Shown here one piece after another: positions 18,568 through 28,300 of a stretch of 64,000 nt of DNA. Under the pieces are notes generated by a model. The model made no database searches and had not been told where the DNA came from. It saw only the letters and a program-made list of their open reading frames with translations. Both the position numbers and the translations under genes were made by a program. How positions within the stretch are numbered: the stretch's first letter is position 1; each line of letters begins with the position of its first letter. Where the stretch lies: positions 2,232,001-2,296,000 of the forward strand of contig JAJQJQ010000036.1 in assembly GCA_028622995.1 (NCBI GenBank), in the 5' to 3' direction. The DNA comes from Panagrolaimus kolymaensis (lineage: Eukaryota; Nematoda; Chromadorea; Rhabditida; Panagrolaimidae).

Positions 18568-19373
18568 CTAAAACAAAATATAGCCGTTCTTTCCAATTTG
18601 AATCTTTGCTTTTTTATGTTTCTTGATAAACCCATTAAAAAGATTATCGTTGTAACTTGATGGATGTCCGATTACAGATACTATAGTCAGCTTTGGAAAA
18701 TATGAGTGGCTTAAGATAGCCCCAGAAAGCTCGAAATCAGCTAATGTCCGTTTGGTTATGACATCAAATTTACTAAAATAAATAAATAAATTATTTTTGG
18801 ATTTTAAATTATATTGTTTTCTTACTAGTAAAAATCATCAAGCTTTGGAAAAACTTTAAATAAAATATGTAAAGGTACTTCTTGCTCGAAGTTATTGTTG
18901 ATGATAGTAACATTGCATTCATCAATTATAACACCGGTAGCAAATTTACCGAGATATTTGATCTCGGCGAAGGTAAGTTTTTGATTGTGAAGACCCAGCT
19001 TACGAATAAAATGACCAAAAAATTTTTGTTTAATAATAGCAGCAATATCGTTTTTTGGATAAGCTAAATATAATGATGTTGTAACAAAAATATTATCCCC
19101 TTGAGGGAGATCCATATGAACATAAGAATTATCCAAGTTATAATCCCAATATCGGAGAACATCATTTCTTTTTCTATTATCAATATCTTCGATAAAGAAA
19201 ACTCGCTGATTCTTTTTAGTAAAAAATGTAGCATTATATTTACAGGTCATGAATAATTTTGCCTTAACGAGCGGCGATGAGGCTTCTGCGGAGAAGCCTT
19301 TGTTAAGCATATAATGTATAACAGTTCGGGGCAAAGAAAAATTTTGAATAGCAGGTTTTTGTTTATTCATCAT
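18568..19373 (-). CDS. F-box-like/leucine-rich family protein, 250 aa (two exons)
   Basis: Exon 1 is 19373-18826 and exon 2 is 18772-18568; the 53-bp intron is phase 2. The N-terminus (SLPRTVIHYMLNKGFS, then KAKLFMTCKYNATFF) resembles an F-box-like helix pair. The middle has the segment QKLTFAEIKYLGK, and after VPLHILFKVFPKLDDFY the C-terminal part continues with repeats ending FIKKHKKAKIQI. This layout matches a lineage-expanded nematode family that I associate with panagrolaimids; function unknown, perhaps substrate adaptor. It shares intron position and motifs with the next gene (19685-20463). The frame is open upstream to 19484, but the Met pair at 19373/19370 is the better start. Confidence 0.7.
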
Positions 19374-19684
19374 GAAACAAAAATGATAAATAAAAATAAT
19401 GCAACTTAAAAAATATCTTTGAAAGGTTGCAAATGAATAAAAACATAATATGTATGACGACGACGATGACAATAGAGAACTCAAGTTTAAGTCGCAAGAA
19501 AGATTCTATCTTTATTATAATTACGTCACAAATTTCTTCCTTTTTAATAGCGACGGATATATCAAAGCTTTTTATTTTTAATTTATTTATAAAAATGATC
19601 AAAGCAAAAAAATAGCACAGTAAAATAAGTAAATAAAAAATTATGGAAAAAGGAAAATTTTAAAAAGTTATTACAAAAAAATAA
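19374..19684. other. Intergenic spacer
   Basis: AT-rich spacer between two same-strand paralogues. Short open frames here are shadows. It would hold the promoter of the 18568-19373 gene and the 3' end of the 19685-20463 gene. No clear TATA box is seen. Confidence 0.4.
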
Positions 19685-20463
19685 TTAGTAATCATTTAGA
19701 TGAAATTCTCCGATGTTCCACCATTTGACATGAGGGTGGTTTAGCATAAAGATGCTAAATGCTGCCGAAATTTTGCCATGTAAAATGGATGTGAAGGTGA
19801 AAGCGAATAAGTCGGGAAATATGATTTGGCTCATGTTTTTCCCGACTATTTCAGCGTACTCGGTAGTGATTGAAGCTTCCGCAAACCTATAATGAAAATA
19901 GTTATTTTAGAAAAATATTAATGTTTTAAAACTAACCAACTAATGACGTGGATGTTGAGGATGAAGCATGCTACTTCATCAAGGCGGCACAGCTTTGAAT
20001 TTTCATCATAAATTTCAGATGATGTGAAGCAAAGCACTTCAACTGCTTTGCTTAAATATCCAAATTCCGCCTTGGATAATTTTTGATGAATCAAATAAAG
20101 ACGCTTTATTTGATGATCGAAAATATAATTTTCGATCACAGTTGCTACAGTAATCAACTGCGAGGCGAAATACATCGTGCTGCTAACATAGTATTTATCA
20201 GTAGGCAAGGGTGTGTGGATTCCTTGAGAAACATAAATATCATCAACAGCATTAATAGCATTAAAACTTTGCATATCCTCTTGAGTACCAGCCACTACTA
20301 AATGTTTGGGAGGAAGATTATTATCATTGATTGATAATAATTCCAAAGCCAATATTAATTGATTTGAAGGATGTTTGTTTTCATCGATTTCTAGCTTTGA
20401 ATTTAATTCATTGCTTAGTGTTTCCATATCATAATCCATTGCGAAATTTTCATCAACATCCAT
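19685..20463 (-). CDS. Paralogue of the F-box-like family protein, 242 aa (two exons)
   Basis: Exon 1 is 20463-19937 and exon 2 is 19886-19685; the 50-bp intron (GTTAGT donor, TTATAG acceptor) is phase 2, at the same place as in the neighbouring gene. The ATG at 20463 follows TTTGCAG by 2 bp, which looks like a splice (probably trans-splice) acceptor. The shared core reads HQKLSKAEFGYLSKAVEVL, aligning with HNQKLTFAEIKYLGK of its neighbour. The N-terminus is acidic (MDVDENFAMDYDMETL) and lacks the F-box-like start. It is well diverged from its paralogue. Function unknown. Confidence 0.65.
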
Positions 20464-20665
20464 TTCTGCAAATGTCAAAAATCAAAAAGCAAAAAAAATC
20501 GGCAAAAAAAAGCAGCAAAAAAACAAAGGTGAATCATTTGCGCGAAAAAAAAAGCGAAGTGGAAATGTAAAAATGAGATAAATAGCGACTGGCTTTTTTT
20601 TGTTTTCATCATTTTTCCTAAAAAGTGTGAGCTAAAAAACTTTACTGATTTATTAATTTTTAGAT

Positions 20666-20776
20666 ATGGATCAAGATCAATACCCTTTCTATTATATTTT
20701 TCTTGCAATCGCCATTGCATCCATGATTAGTGCTATGGCAGATATTATTAATGTCCTCTATATTTTTTTTGGATGA
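20666..20776 (+). CDS. Possible 36-aa membrane micropeptide
   Basis: MDQDQYPFYY is followed by one hydrophobic helix (IFLAIAIASMISAMADIINVLYIFF) and a stop. The ATG lies 2 bp after a strong acceptor (TTATTAATTTTTAG), consistent with trans-splicing. No homologue is recognised, and with this length chance cannot be excluded. Confidence 0.35.
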   Translation: MDQDQYPFYYIFLAIAIASMISAMADIINVLYIFFG

Positions 20777-21208
20777 AAAAGTATGAAAATAAAAGTCTCA
20801 GGTAAACTTTTTTTAAAAATTTTAGAAAAGTAGTAAGAACTAAATTTTAGTTGAGCCGGTTAAGCTTTAACCCGAGAAAAGCGGATAATGGTCATTATTT
20901 TTCTAAGCTTTTTTTTTAATTCAGTAACTTTTTTTAAATTGACCAATAAAAAATTTTTTATTAAAAAAAAACCTCTAAGAGACAAATCGAGAAAACAAAA
21001 AAACAATGCGCTCACAGTCTTTAAAAGAAAAAATGTTTCTCTAAGTTGAAGAAGAGAAAGTGAAGATGATCGGCCGATACAGTATTTTTTGCACGCCTTC
21101 TTTTTTTCTTCTTTTTTTCGTTTGCGAATGGAAATGCTATCAATGAAAAAAGGAAATTTATAACGACAAAAGCTTTATTTTTAAATAGACAAAATTAAAA
21201 CAAATAAA
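20777..21208. other. Intergenic region
   Basis: AT-rich and non-coding on both strands as far as I can see. It contains long A/T runs around 20900-20970 and a more G-rich patch near 21050-21090. No gene or repeat recognised. Confidence 0.4.
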
Positions 21209-22060
21209 TTAATAATTAAGACAAATATACTGTGTTTTTGAATGCATAAAAGCTTTGGTTGTCTCAAATTTGACTAAAAAGTTTTCTTCATGTTCAAGAT
21301 AAAAGTTTGGATGCATATTGATGGTGCTATAAGCAGTGGTTTCCTAAAAAAGATTTTTTCGTTTTTTTGTTTTAAAATTTTTTTTTTAGTTAAAACTTGC
21401 CTTTAAAAATGCCATAATGAAGATGGTATTTGTATTTGGGGTTAAACCACCAATATGGCAACGGGAAAATTTTTTTCCCTTACCCCATTTGTACAGTTTT
21501 TCCTCCCAGTTATGGAAGGTTAATGGATATAAAGGAATAAAACTTAATAGATGAAATTAATCAACTTAATCTAAACTTTTAAATAAAAAGATACTTACAT
21601 AAATCCAGTGGTTTTTTCAACCATCGATAAAAATGATTCAAAAAGTCCATAACAAAAACAATTTTTTATTTCAACATGCTTGTCGAAAAAACTATTTTTG
21701 AATTCAGCTAATTCATCAAATTTAATGAGACAATGATTGAAAATAACTTTGCTTGCTAAAGCCATGAAGCCAGATAATGCTGTTTTTATAGTATTGATAA
21801 TAGAAGACGATGCAACAAAATCAAAGATGATGGTGTCATAAATACCAATAGGAATACTGTCTGCTCCTTCATTGCTGATAAAAAGGATCTAAAATGATGA
21901 AAAAGGTCAAATTCGATGTGAAACAAAAATCAAAAATTACATTTTGCTCTTTAACAAGAAATTTTACGGGGTTCATTTCTCTTTCAAAAGCTTCCAAATA
22001 TTTAAAATTTTTCGCCGCTAAGAAAAATTTAGCCGCATATCCAAGATGATCGAACCACAT
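21209..22060 (-). CDS. Unknown four-exon protein with a GC-AG intron, 228 aa
   Basis: Exons are 22060-21941, 21888-21599, 21542-21401 and 21343-21209. Introns 1 and 2 are 52 and 56 bp, phases 0 and 2. Intron 3 (57 bp, phase 0) uses a GCAAGT donor with a TTTTTTAG acceptor, a rare but accepted type. Every junction keeps the frame and the last exon reaches a stop. The protein starts MWFDHLGYAAKFFLAAKNF, has a hydrophobic middle (KTALSGFMALASKVIF) and Trp/Lys-rich and His-rich later parts. I do not recognise it. No clear signal peptide or membrane helix. The model is built from splice signals and open frames only. Confidence 0.6.
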
Positions 22061-22692
22061 TTTAGGAAATAAAAATGATAGAATGATAATAGTTTTAACT
22101 TTCTCGATTTTTTTGCCTTTTTATTTTGTAAATCTTTTTTCTTTCCTTTTTTATTTTCGACTTTTGGAAGAGATTAATATGAAACTATAATAAAAAAGAA
22201 GACATATGTGTTAATTAATCCAAAAAGTTTTTTTTGTCTTTTTTTGACTCGCCGATTGGGACATATGCCAAGTCGGTTTGTTTTTTTGATCATGCACGCG
22301 CGCATATTAAAACAAAACAAAAAAGAATAAAAACTTTTGTCATGTTCTATATTATGCTTCAGCGACATATTGCAATATTGTCGGTACTTGTTTATCAAAA
22401 AAAAAGTTTTTTTACTTTCAAAATCATTAATTGATCATTAAAATTTAGCGAAAAAAACATATGTTAACGAAAACGTTCTTTTGATGCAAGGAAAAAAGCC
22501 GAAAATATATCAAAGAAATTTTTATAACAAAAATGCCTCTATGGGCTAAAACAAAAACAAAGTACAATAAAAAGTACAAAACAAAAATGTTAAAAACGAA
22601 CGGGTGCAATTTACAATAATTTAAGCATCAGATGAAACATTCTTCTTCTTATTCTTCAAAGGGTACGTAGCAGTTGGTTGAAATCTGATATA
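22061..22692. other. Intergenic region
   Basis: About 630 bp, strongly AT-rich, with several short open frames that look like shadows (Phe/Lys low complexity). It contains two copies of an acATATGT-type hexamer near 22204 and 22261. No gene recognised. Confidence 0.4.
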
Positions 22693-23324
22693 TTATGGCT
22701 TCTTTCCAGTTTCTTTCTTGATAGCATTGATGAGAGGAGGAGATTCTTCTTTGACGACTTCGATGAGAGGCTTCAAATCTTCAGCTTTCTTTGCAATTTC
22801 AAGTTCATTGACATTGTTGGAATTAGGTTCTTCTTCATTGATAATTTCATGAGTGTCAAGCTTCTTTTCATCTTCAAGTTCTGTAGGCATCTTTTCATCA
22901 GATTCAAGAACTTTCTTCTTTTGAGTCAAATACCATAAAATCGAAAGAGCAGCGGCGAAGAAAATAAAAGCGAAGAAAAAGGTGATTCCAGCAGCAATCA
23001 AAGGTCCATTGTTGTTGTTGTTGTATGTATCAAGAGTTTCAATATGGCAATTCTTTTGAATATCAGCTGTTCGAAATCCGGTACGAAATAAATCGTTATC
23101 AACGCAGAAAAGCGGTCCTCTGAAAGATGAAAATGATAATAAATGATAGGAAAAAGTAACTAACTTTTTGGATGCAGGTCTGATACATGATTCTTCAGGT
23201 TCACATTTTTCATATCCACAATCAACAGAAACGTTGACTTTCTTCCACATGATGCTGAAAAAAGGTTATTAGTTTTTATTAAGGAGAAGGAGAAGATAAC
23301 TTACTTCATATTACCAGCTGGCAT
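22693..23324 (-). CDS. Single-pass transmembrane protein with Cys-rich N-terminus, 178 aa (three exons)
   Basis: Exons are 23324-23305, 23254-23165 and 23119-22693, with introns of 50 and 45 bp; phases fit (2 and 2). The short exon 1 encodes MPAGNM. The N-terminal part is Cys-rich (VDCGYEKCEPEESC, then FCVD and KNCH), followed by an Asn run (NNNNNG) and one membrane helix (LIAAGITFFFAFIFFAAALSILWYL) with a stop-transfer KKK. The C-terminal tail of about 75 residues is highly charged Glu/Lys. This fits a small nematode membrane protein with the Cys-rich part in the lumen or outside. No cleaved signal is apparent. Function unknown. Confidence 0.75.
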
Positions 23325-23639
23325 GATTCACTTTATAATGTAGAAATTTGAAAAATTGATTGAGATAAATTGGATGAGATAAAATGTAGCTAAAAGCTTT
23401 AGAAGAAAAAAGAGAAGAAGGAGAAAAGTTTTTTTTTGCTCAGTCTTGACAAAAAAAATGTGTGCTGCATTGCGCGCTACCGTATGCCTTCATTACATGT
23501 GAACGAACGATGGAAGAGGAAAAGTTTTTTTTGCTTGCTTTTTTTAGGCTCTCTTATCTTTTTTTTGCTTTGTTTGTTTAATCTTATTTTTATAGATAGT
23601 CTTTTTTTAATATGACACTATTATCATCATTTTGAAACT
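23325..23639. other. Intergenic region
   Basis: Upstream region of the membrane protein gene, with T-runs and a short G+C-rich patch (23461-23515). No gene recognised. Confidence 0.4.
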
Positions 23640-24137
23640 TTATTTTACATAAAAAATCAAGTCATTTTTAAAAGATAATAAGCAAAGAGTAACAGTATAA
23701 AATACGATATGAATATTCGTTTTAATTAAACGAGTATGACGCATTAGCCCATCATATAAAATATCGGATTCTATGATAAGAATATGGTTCGCTTCCCACG
23801 TTTCTTTGAGATCATTATACAACCGTTTTGCAAGTACCATATTTTTAAATACATGGTTGCAGCTGGAACATTATCACCAAAGGTGATAAGAACAATTTTG
23901 CTGGTTCTAAATTTTATTAAATAATAAATAATTAAACGTAAATCATAAAAAATATTACCCAATACCAAACATATGGTTTGCATGGTGGATTTTGCCCTTT
24001 TCCATTTGTTGATTATAAAAATCTAATAATACTTGGTAAACTGCTTCATTCGTAATAGTAAACAAATGGAATGCTTGACGATTACAAAGATCATTGATCT
24101 TTTTTTTTCCATCATATATTATCAATTTTCGTGACAT
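23640..24137 (-). pseudogene. Unknown two-exon gene, probably frameshifted
   Basis: Exon 1 (24137-23959) encodes 59 residues from MSRKLIIYDGKKK; a 52-bp intron joins in phase to an exon starting at 23906 (SKIVLITFGDNVPAAT). That frame stops at 23771, but a second frame, open from about 23860 to 23640, encodes a sequence that looks more protein-like (KNMVLAKRLYNDLKETWEAN). A one- or two-base indel near 23850-23870 would explain this, so a frameshifted copy or a missed splice is likely. I do not recognise the family. Confidence 0.45.
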
Positions 24138-24838
24138 TTAAGTTGTCACGGGTAAAAGCATAGTCGTTTAAAATAAAACGATAGGACATGATCAGTTGAT
24201 AATAAATACGCTGAAACTCAGATTGAGGAAAATAAGGAATGAAAACAAGTGAAAATATGAAAGTTTATGACTTGCTTTTATACTCATTCTATATCATTCT
24301 AAGAAGAATATGCAAAAACAATCAGATAAGTATTCTCTAAAGTTATGAATTGATTGACATAATGTCAATGAAAAAAATATTTATGAGATTTTAGCCTCAC
24401 TCTATCATTATAATCATTATTTTGGAAGAAAGTGCAAAATATCCTAAGGTGAAAATCTCTCATCTCAAAATATTTATTTGAAAAAACTAAAAACATTTTC
24501 TCTTAAGAAAAAGGGAGCTTTTTTTTTGTTTGAATCAACAAATTTTTTTATGAGAATTAACCCTTAATCCATCATTATTTTGAAAGAAGTGTAAAATAAC
24601 CTTAGGTGAAAAATTTCTGTTACTTAAAATAATTATTTGAAAAAAAACTAAAAACAGTTTCTCTTAAGAAAGTGAATAGATAATAAAGTCAGATTAACTT
24701 TCATTAAATTTCATAATTCAGAATCATAAAAAAACATAATAAAATAATGCAGCAAAATTATTAAAATATTTGAAATTCATTCTTTGTTCTTGACAGTGTT
24801 CAAGTTCGGTTGATTTTTATTTTTCTTATTATTCAAAT
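24138..24838. other. Intergenic region with diverged duplication
   Basis: About 700 bp without a recognisable gene. It contains a diverged two-copy direct repeat (see 24381-24671). The last part leads to the plus-strand gene at 24839. Confidence 0.45.
24381..24671 (+). repeat. Two diverged direct repeats, about 125 bp each
   Basis: Copies at about 24381-24510 and 24549-24671 share TTATGAGA, ATCATTATTTTG, GAAGTG.AAAATA.CCTTAGGTGAAAA-like blocks and end with the block CTCTTAAGAAA. Offset is about 165 bp. Confidence 0.7.
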
Positions 24839-25177
24839 ATGCCAACTCCTTATATTCTTGATGTTTACAATCTTTGCTCGTTGGATTCTAAAACTCTCGA
24901 CTCATTCATCTGGAAATTATATTTATCGCTCCCTTTTGAAAATGAAAAAAGAATTCGAATAGCTAAAGAATCTCCTCTGAATCACGATCCTTTAACAAGT
25001 TTCCCTCTAGGGATTATTGATTCATCTGAGCAGTACAATGAACATAAAAAAAATTTCCCTTGCTCATCACAACTCGTCATGACAGAAACCATTAAGAAAA
25101 TCATAAATGGAGATGACATTATTTTACAAAACCTCATTCAAAATGTTCTTTCTAAAATGAAAAATTTTTTTTATTAA
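24839..25177 (+). CDS. Unknown 112-aa protein
   Basis: An intact frame from an ATG, of normal amino-acid composition (MPTPYILDVYNLCSLDSKTLDSFIWKL as the helical start, then acidic and polar helices, ending KMKNFFY). No signal peptide, membrane segment or known motif. It lies about 200 bp left of the satellite array. Protein-like composition supports it, but no family is recognised. Confidence 0.5.
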   Translation: MPTPYILDVYNLCSLDSKTLDSFIWKLYLSLPFENEKRIRIAKESPLNHDPLTSFPLGIIDSSEQYNEHKKNFPCSSQLVMTETIKKIINGDDIILQNLIQNVLSKMKNFFY

Positions 25178-25380
25178 ATTTCACTTTTTTTAAATTTCAC
25201 TTTTTAATTTTGTAATTTCAATGATGTAATTTGTTATCATAAAAAACCAATTAAAATTTCCAATGTTTATTCACACATCAAAAAATAACACATAAAATTC
25301 ACACCATAAAAATTGTCGGCATTAGCACCACATCAAAAAGGCGGCATTTCCTTTGTCCGAAAAGTCGCCCATTGCTGCTT

Positions 25381-28300
25381 CTAAATTTTACAAAAAATTT
25401 CTAAAACGCAGGTTTCAATAGTTTTGATATGCCTGGATCGAAAAAAACATAAATTTCCTTGCTGTATTTTCATTTTTATAATTAAAGAAAGCGTTTCATT
25501 GTTGAAAGATTGAATCTAAATTTTACAAAAAATTTCTAAAACGCAGGTTTCAATAGTTTTGATATGCCTGGATCGAAAAAAACATAAATTTCCTTGCTGT
25601 ATTTTCATTTTTATAATTAAAGGAAGCGTTTCATTGTTGAAAGATTGAATCTAAATTTTACAAAAAATTTCTAAAACGCAGGTTTCAATAGTATTGATAT
25701 GCCTGGATCGAACCAAACTAATTTTTCTTGCAGTAATATTATTTTTATAATTTATTAAAGCGTTTCATTGTTGAAAGATTGAATCTAAATTTTACAAAAA
25801 ATTTCTAAAACGCAGGTTTCAATAGTTTTGATATGCCTGGATCGAAAAAAACATAAATTTCCTTGCTGTATTTTCATTTTTATAATTAAAGAAAGCGTTT
25901 CATTGTTGAAAGATTGAATCTAAATTTTACAAAAAATTTCTAAAACGCAGGTTTCAATAGTATTGATATGCCTGGATCGAAAAAAACATAAATTTCCTTG
26001 CTGTATTTTCATTTTTATAATTAAAGAAAGCGTTTCATTGTTGAATGATTGAATCTAAATTTTACAAACTATTTCTAAAACGCAGGTTTCAATAGTTTTG
26101 ATATGCCTGGATCGAAAAAAACATAAATTTCCTTGCTGTATTTTCATTTTTATAATTAAAGAAAGCGTTTCATTGTTGAAAGATTGAATCTAAATTTTAC
26201 AAAAAATTTCTAAAACGGAGGTTTCAATAGTTTTGATATGCCTGGATCGAAAAAAACATAAATTTCCTTGCTGTATTTTCATTTTTATAATTAAAGAAAG
26301 CGTTTCATTGTTGAAAGATTGAATCTAAATTTTACAAAAAATTTCTAAAACGCAGGTTTCAATAGTTTTGATATGCCTGGATCGAACCAAACTAATTTTT
26401 CTTGCAGTAATATTATTTTTATAATTTATTAAAGCGTTTCATTGTTGAAAGATTGAATCTAAATTTTACAAACTATTTCTAAAACGGAGGTTTCAATAGT
26501 TTTGATATGCCTGGATCGAAAAAAACATAAATTTCCTTGCTGTATTTTCATTTTTATAATTAAAGAAAGCGTTTCATTGTTGAAAGATTGAATCTAAATT
26601 TTACAAACTATTTCTAAAACGCAGGTTTCAATAGTTTTGATATGCCTGGATCGAAAAAAACATAAATTTCCTTGCTGTATTTTCATTTTTATAATTAAAG
26701 AAAGCGTTTCATTGTTGAAAGATTGAATCTAAATTTTACAAAAAATTTCTAAAACGGAGGTTTCAATAGTTTTGATATGCCTGGATCGAAAAAAACATAA
26801 ATTTCCTTGCTGTATTTTCATTTTTATAATTAAAGAAAGCGTTTCATTGTTGAAAGATTGAATCTAAATTTTACAAAAAATTTCTAAAACGCAGGTTTCA
26901 ATAGTTTTGATATGCCTGGATCGAACCAAACTAATTTTTCTTGCAGTAATATTATTTTTATAATTTATTAAAGCGTTTCATTGTTGAAAGATTGAATCTA
27001 AATTTTACAAAAAATTTCTAAAACGCAGGTTTCAATAGTATTGATATGCCTGGATCGAACCAAACTAATTTTTCTTGCAGTAATATTATTTTTATAATTT
27101 ATTAAAGCGTTTCATTGTTGAAAGATTGAATCTAAATTTTACAAAAAATTTCTAAAACGCAGGTTTCAATAGTTTTGATATGCCTGGATCGAAAAAAACA
27201 TAAATTTCCTTTCTGTATTTTCATTTTTATAATTAAAGAAAGCGTTTCATTGTTGAAAGATTGAATCTAAATTTTACAAAAAATTTCTAAAACGCAGGTT
27301 TCAATAGTATTGATATGCCTGGATCGAACCAAACTAATTTTTCTTGCAGTAATATTATTTTTATAATTTATTAAAGCGTTTCATTGTTGAAAGATTGAAT
27401 CTAAATTTTACAAAAAATTTCTAAAACGCAGGTTTCAATAGTTTTGATATGCCTGGATCGAAAAAAACATAAATTTCCTTTCTGTATTTTCATTTTTATA
27501 ATTAAAGAAAGCGTTTCATTGTTGAAAGATTGAATCTAAATTTTACAAAAAATTTCTAAAACGCAGGTTTCAATAGTTTTGATATGCCTGGATCGAAAAA
27601 AACATAAATTTCCTTGCTGTATTTTCATTTTTATAATTAAAGAAAGCGTTTCATTGTTGAAAGATTGAATCTAAATTTTACAAAAAATTTCTAAAACGCA
27701 GGTTTCAATAGTATTGATATGCCTGGATCGAACCAAACTAATTTTTCTTGCAGTAATATTATTTTTATAATTTATTAAAGCGTTTCATTGTTGAAAGATT
27801 GAATCTAAATTTTACAAAAAATTTCTAAAACGCAGGTTTCAATAGTTTTGATATGCCTGGATCGAAAAAAACATAAATTTCCTTGCTGTATTTTCATTTT
27901 TATAATTAAAGAAAGCGTTTCATTGTTGAAAGATTGAATCTAAATTTTACAAAAAATTTCTAAAACGCAGGTTTCAATAGTATTGATATGCCTGGATCGA
28001 ACCAAACTAATTTTTCTTGCAGTAATATTATTTTTATAATTTATTAAAGCGTTTCATTGTTGAAAGATTGAATCTAAATTTTACAAAAAATTTCTAAAAC
28101 GCAGGTTTCAATAGTTTTGATATGCCTGGATCGAAAAAAACATAAATTTCCTTGCAGTAATATTATTTTTATAATTTATTAAAGCGTTTCATTGTTGAAA
28201 GATTGAATCTAAATTTTACAAAAAATTTCTAAAACGGAGGTTTCAATAGTTTTGATATGCCTGGATCGAACCAAACTAATTTTTCTTGCAGTAATATTAT

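Noticed and set aside
19374..19484. Upstream start for the F-box-like gene
   Set aside because: The extension is a Ser run and a hydrophobic stretch in AT-rich sequence, absent from the paralogue; the Met pair at 19373/19370 is preferred.
22174..22434. Small frames on both strands
   Set aside because: Low-complexity Phe/Lys composition on overlapping strands with no splice or homology support.
18442..25177. Polinton right terminal repeat
   Set aside because: No convincing end could be defined because the left terminal repeat is outside the window and cannot be compared.
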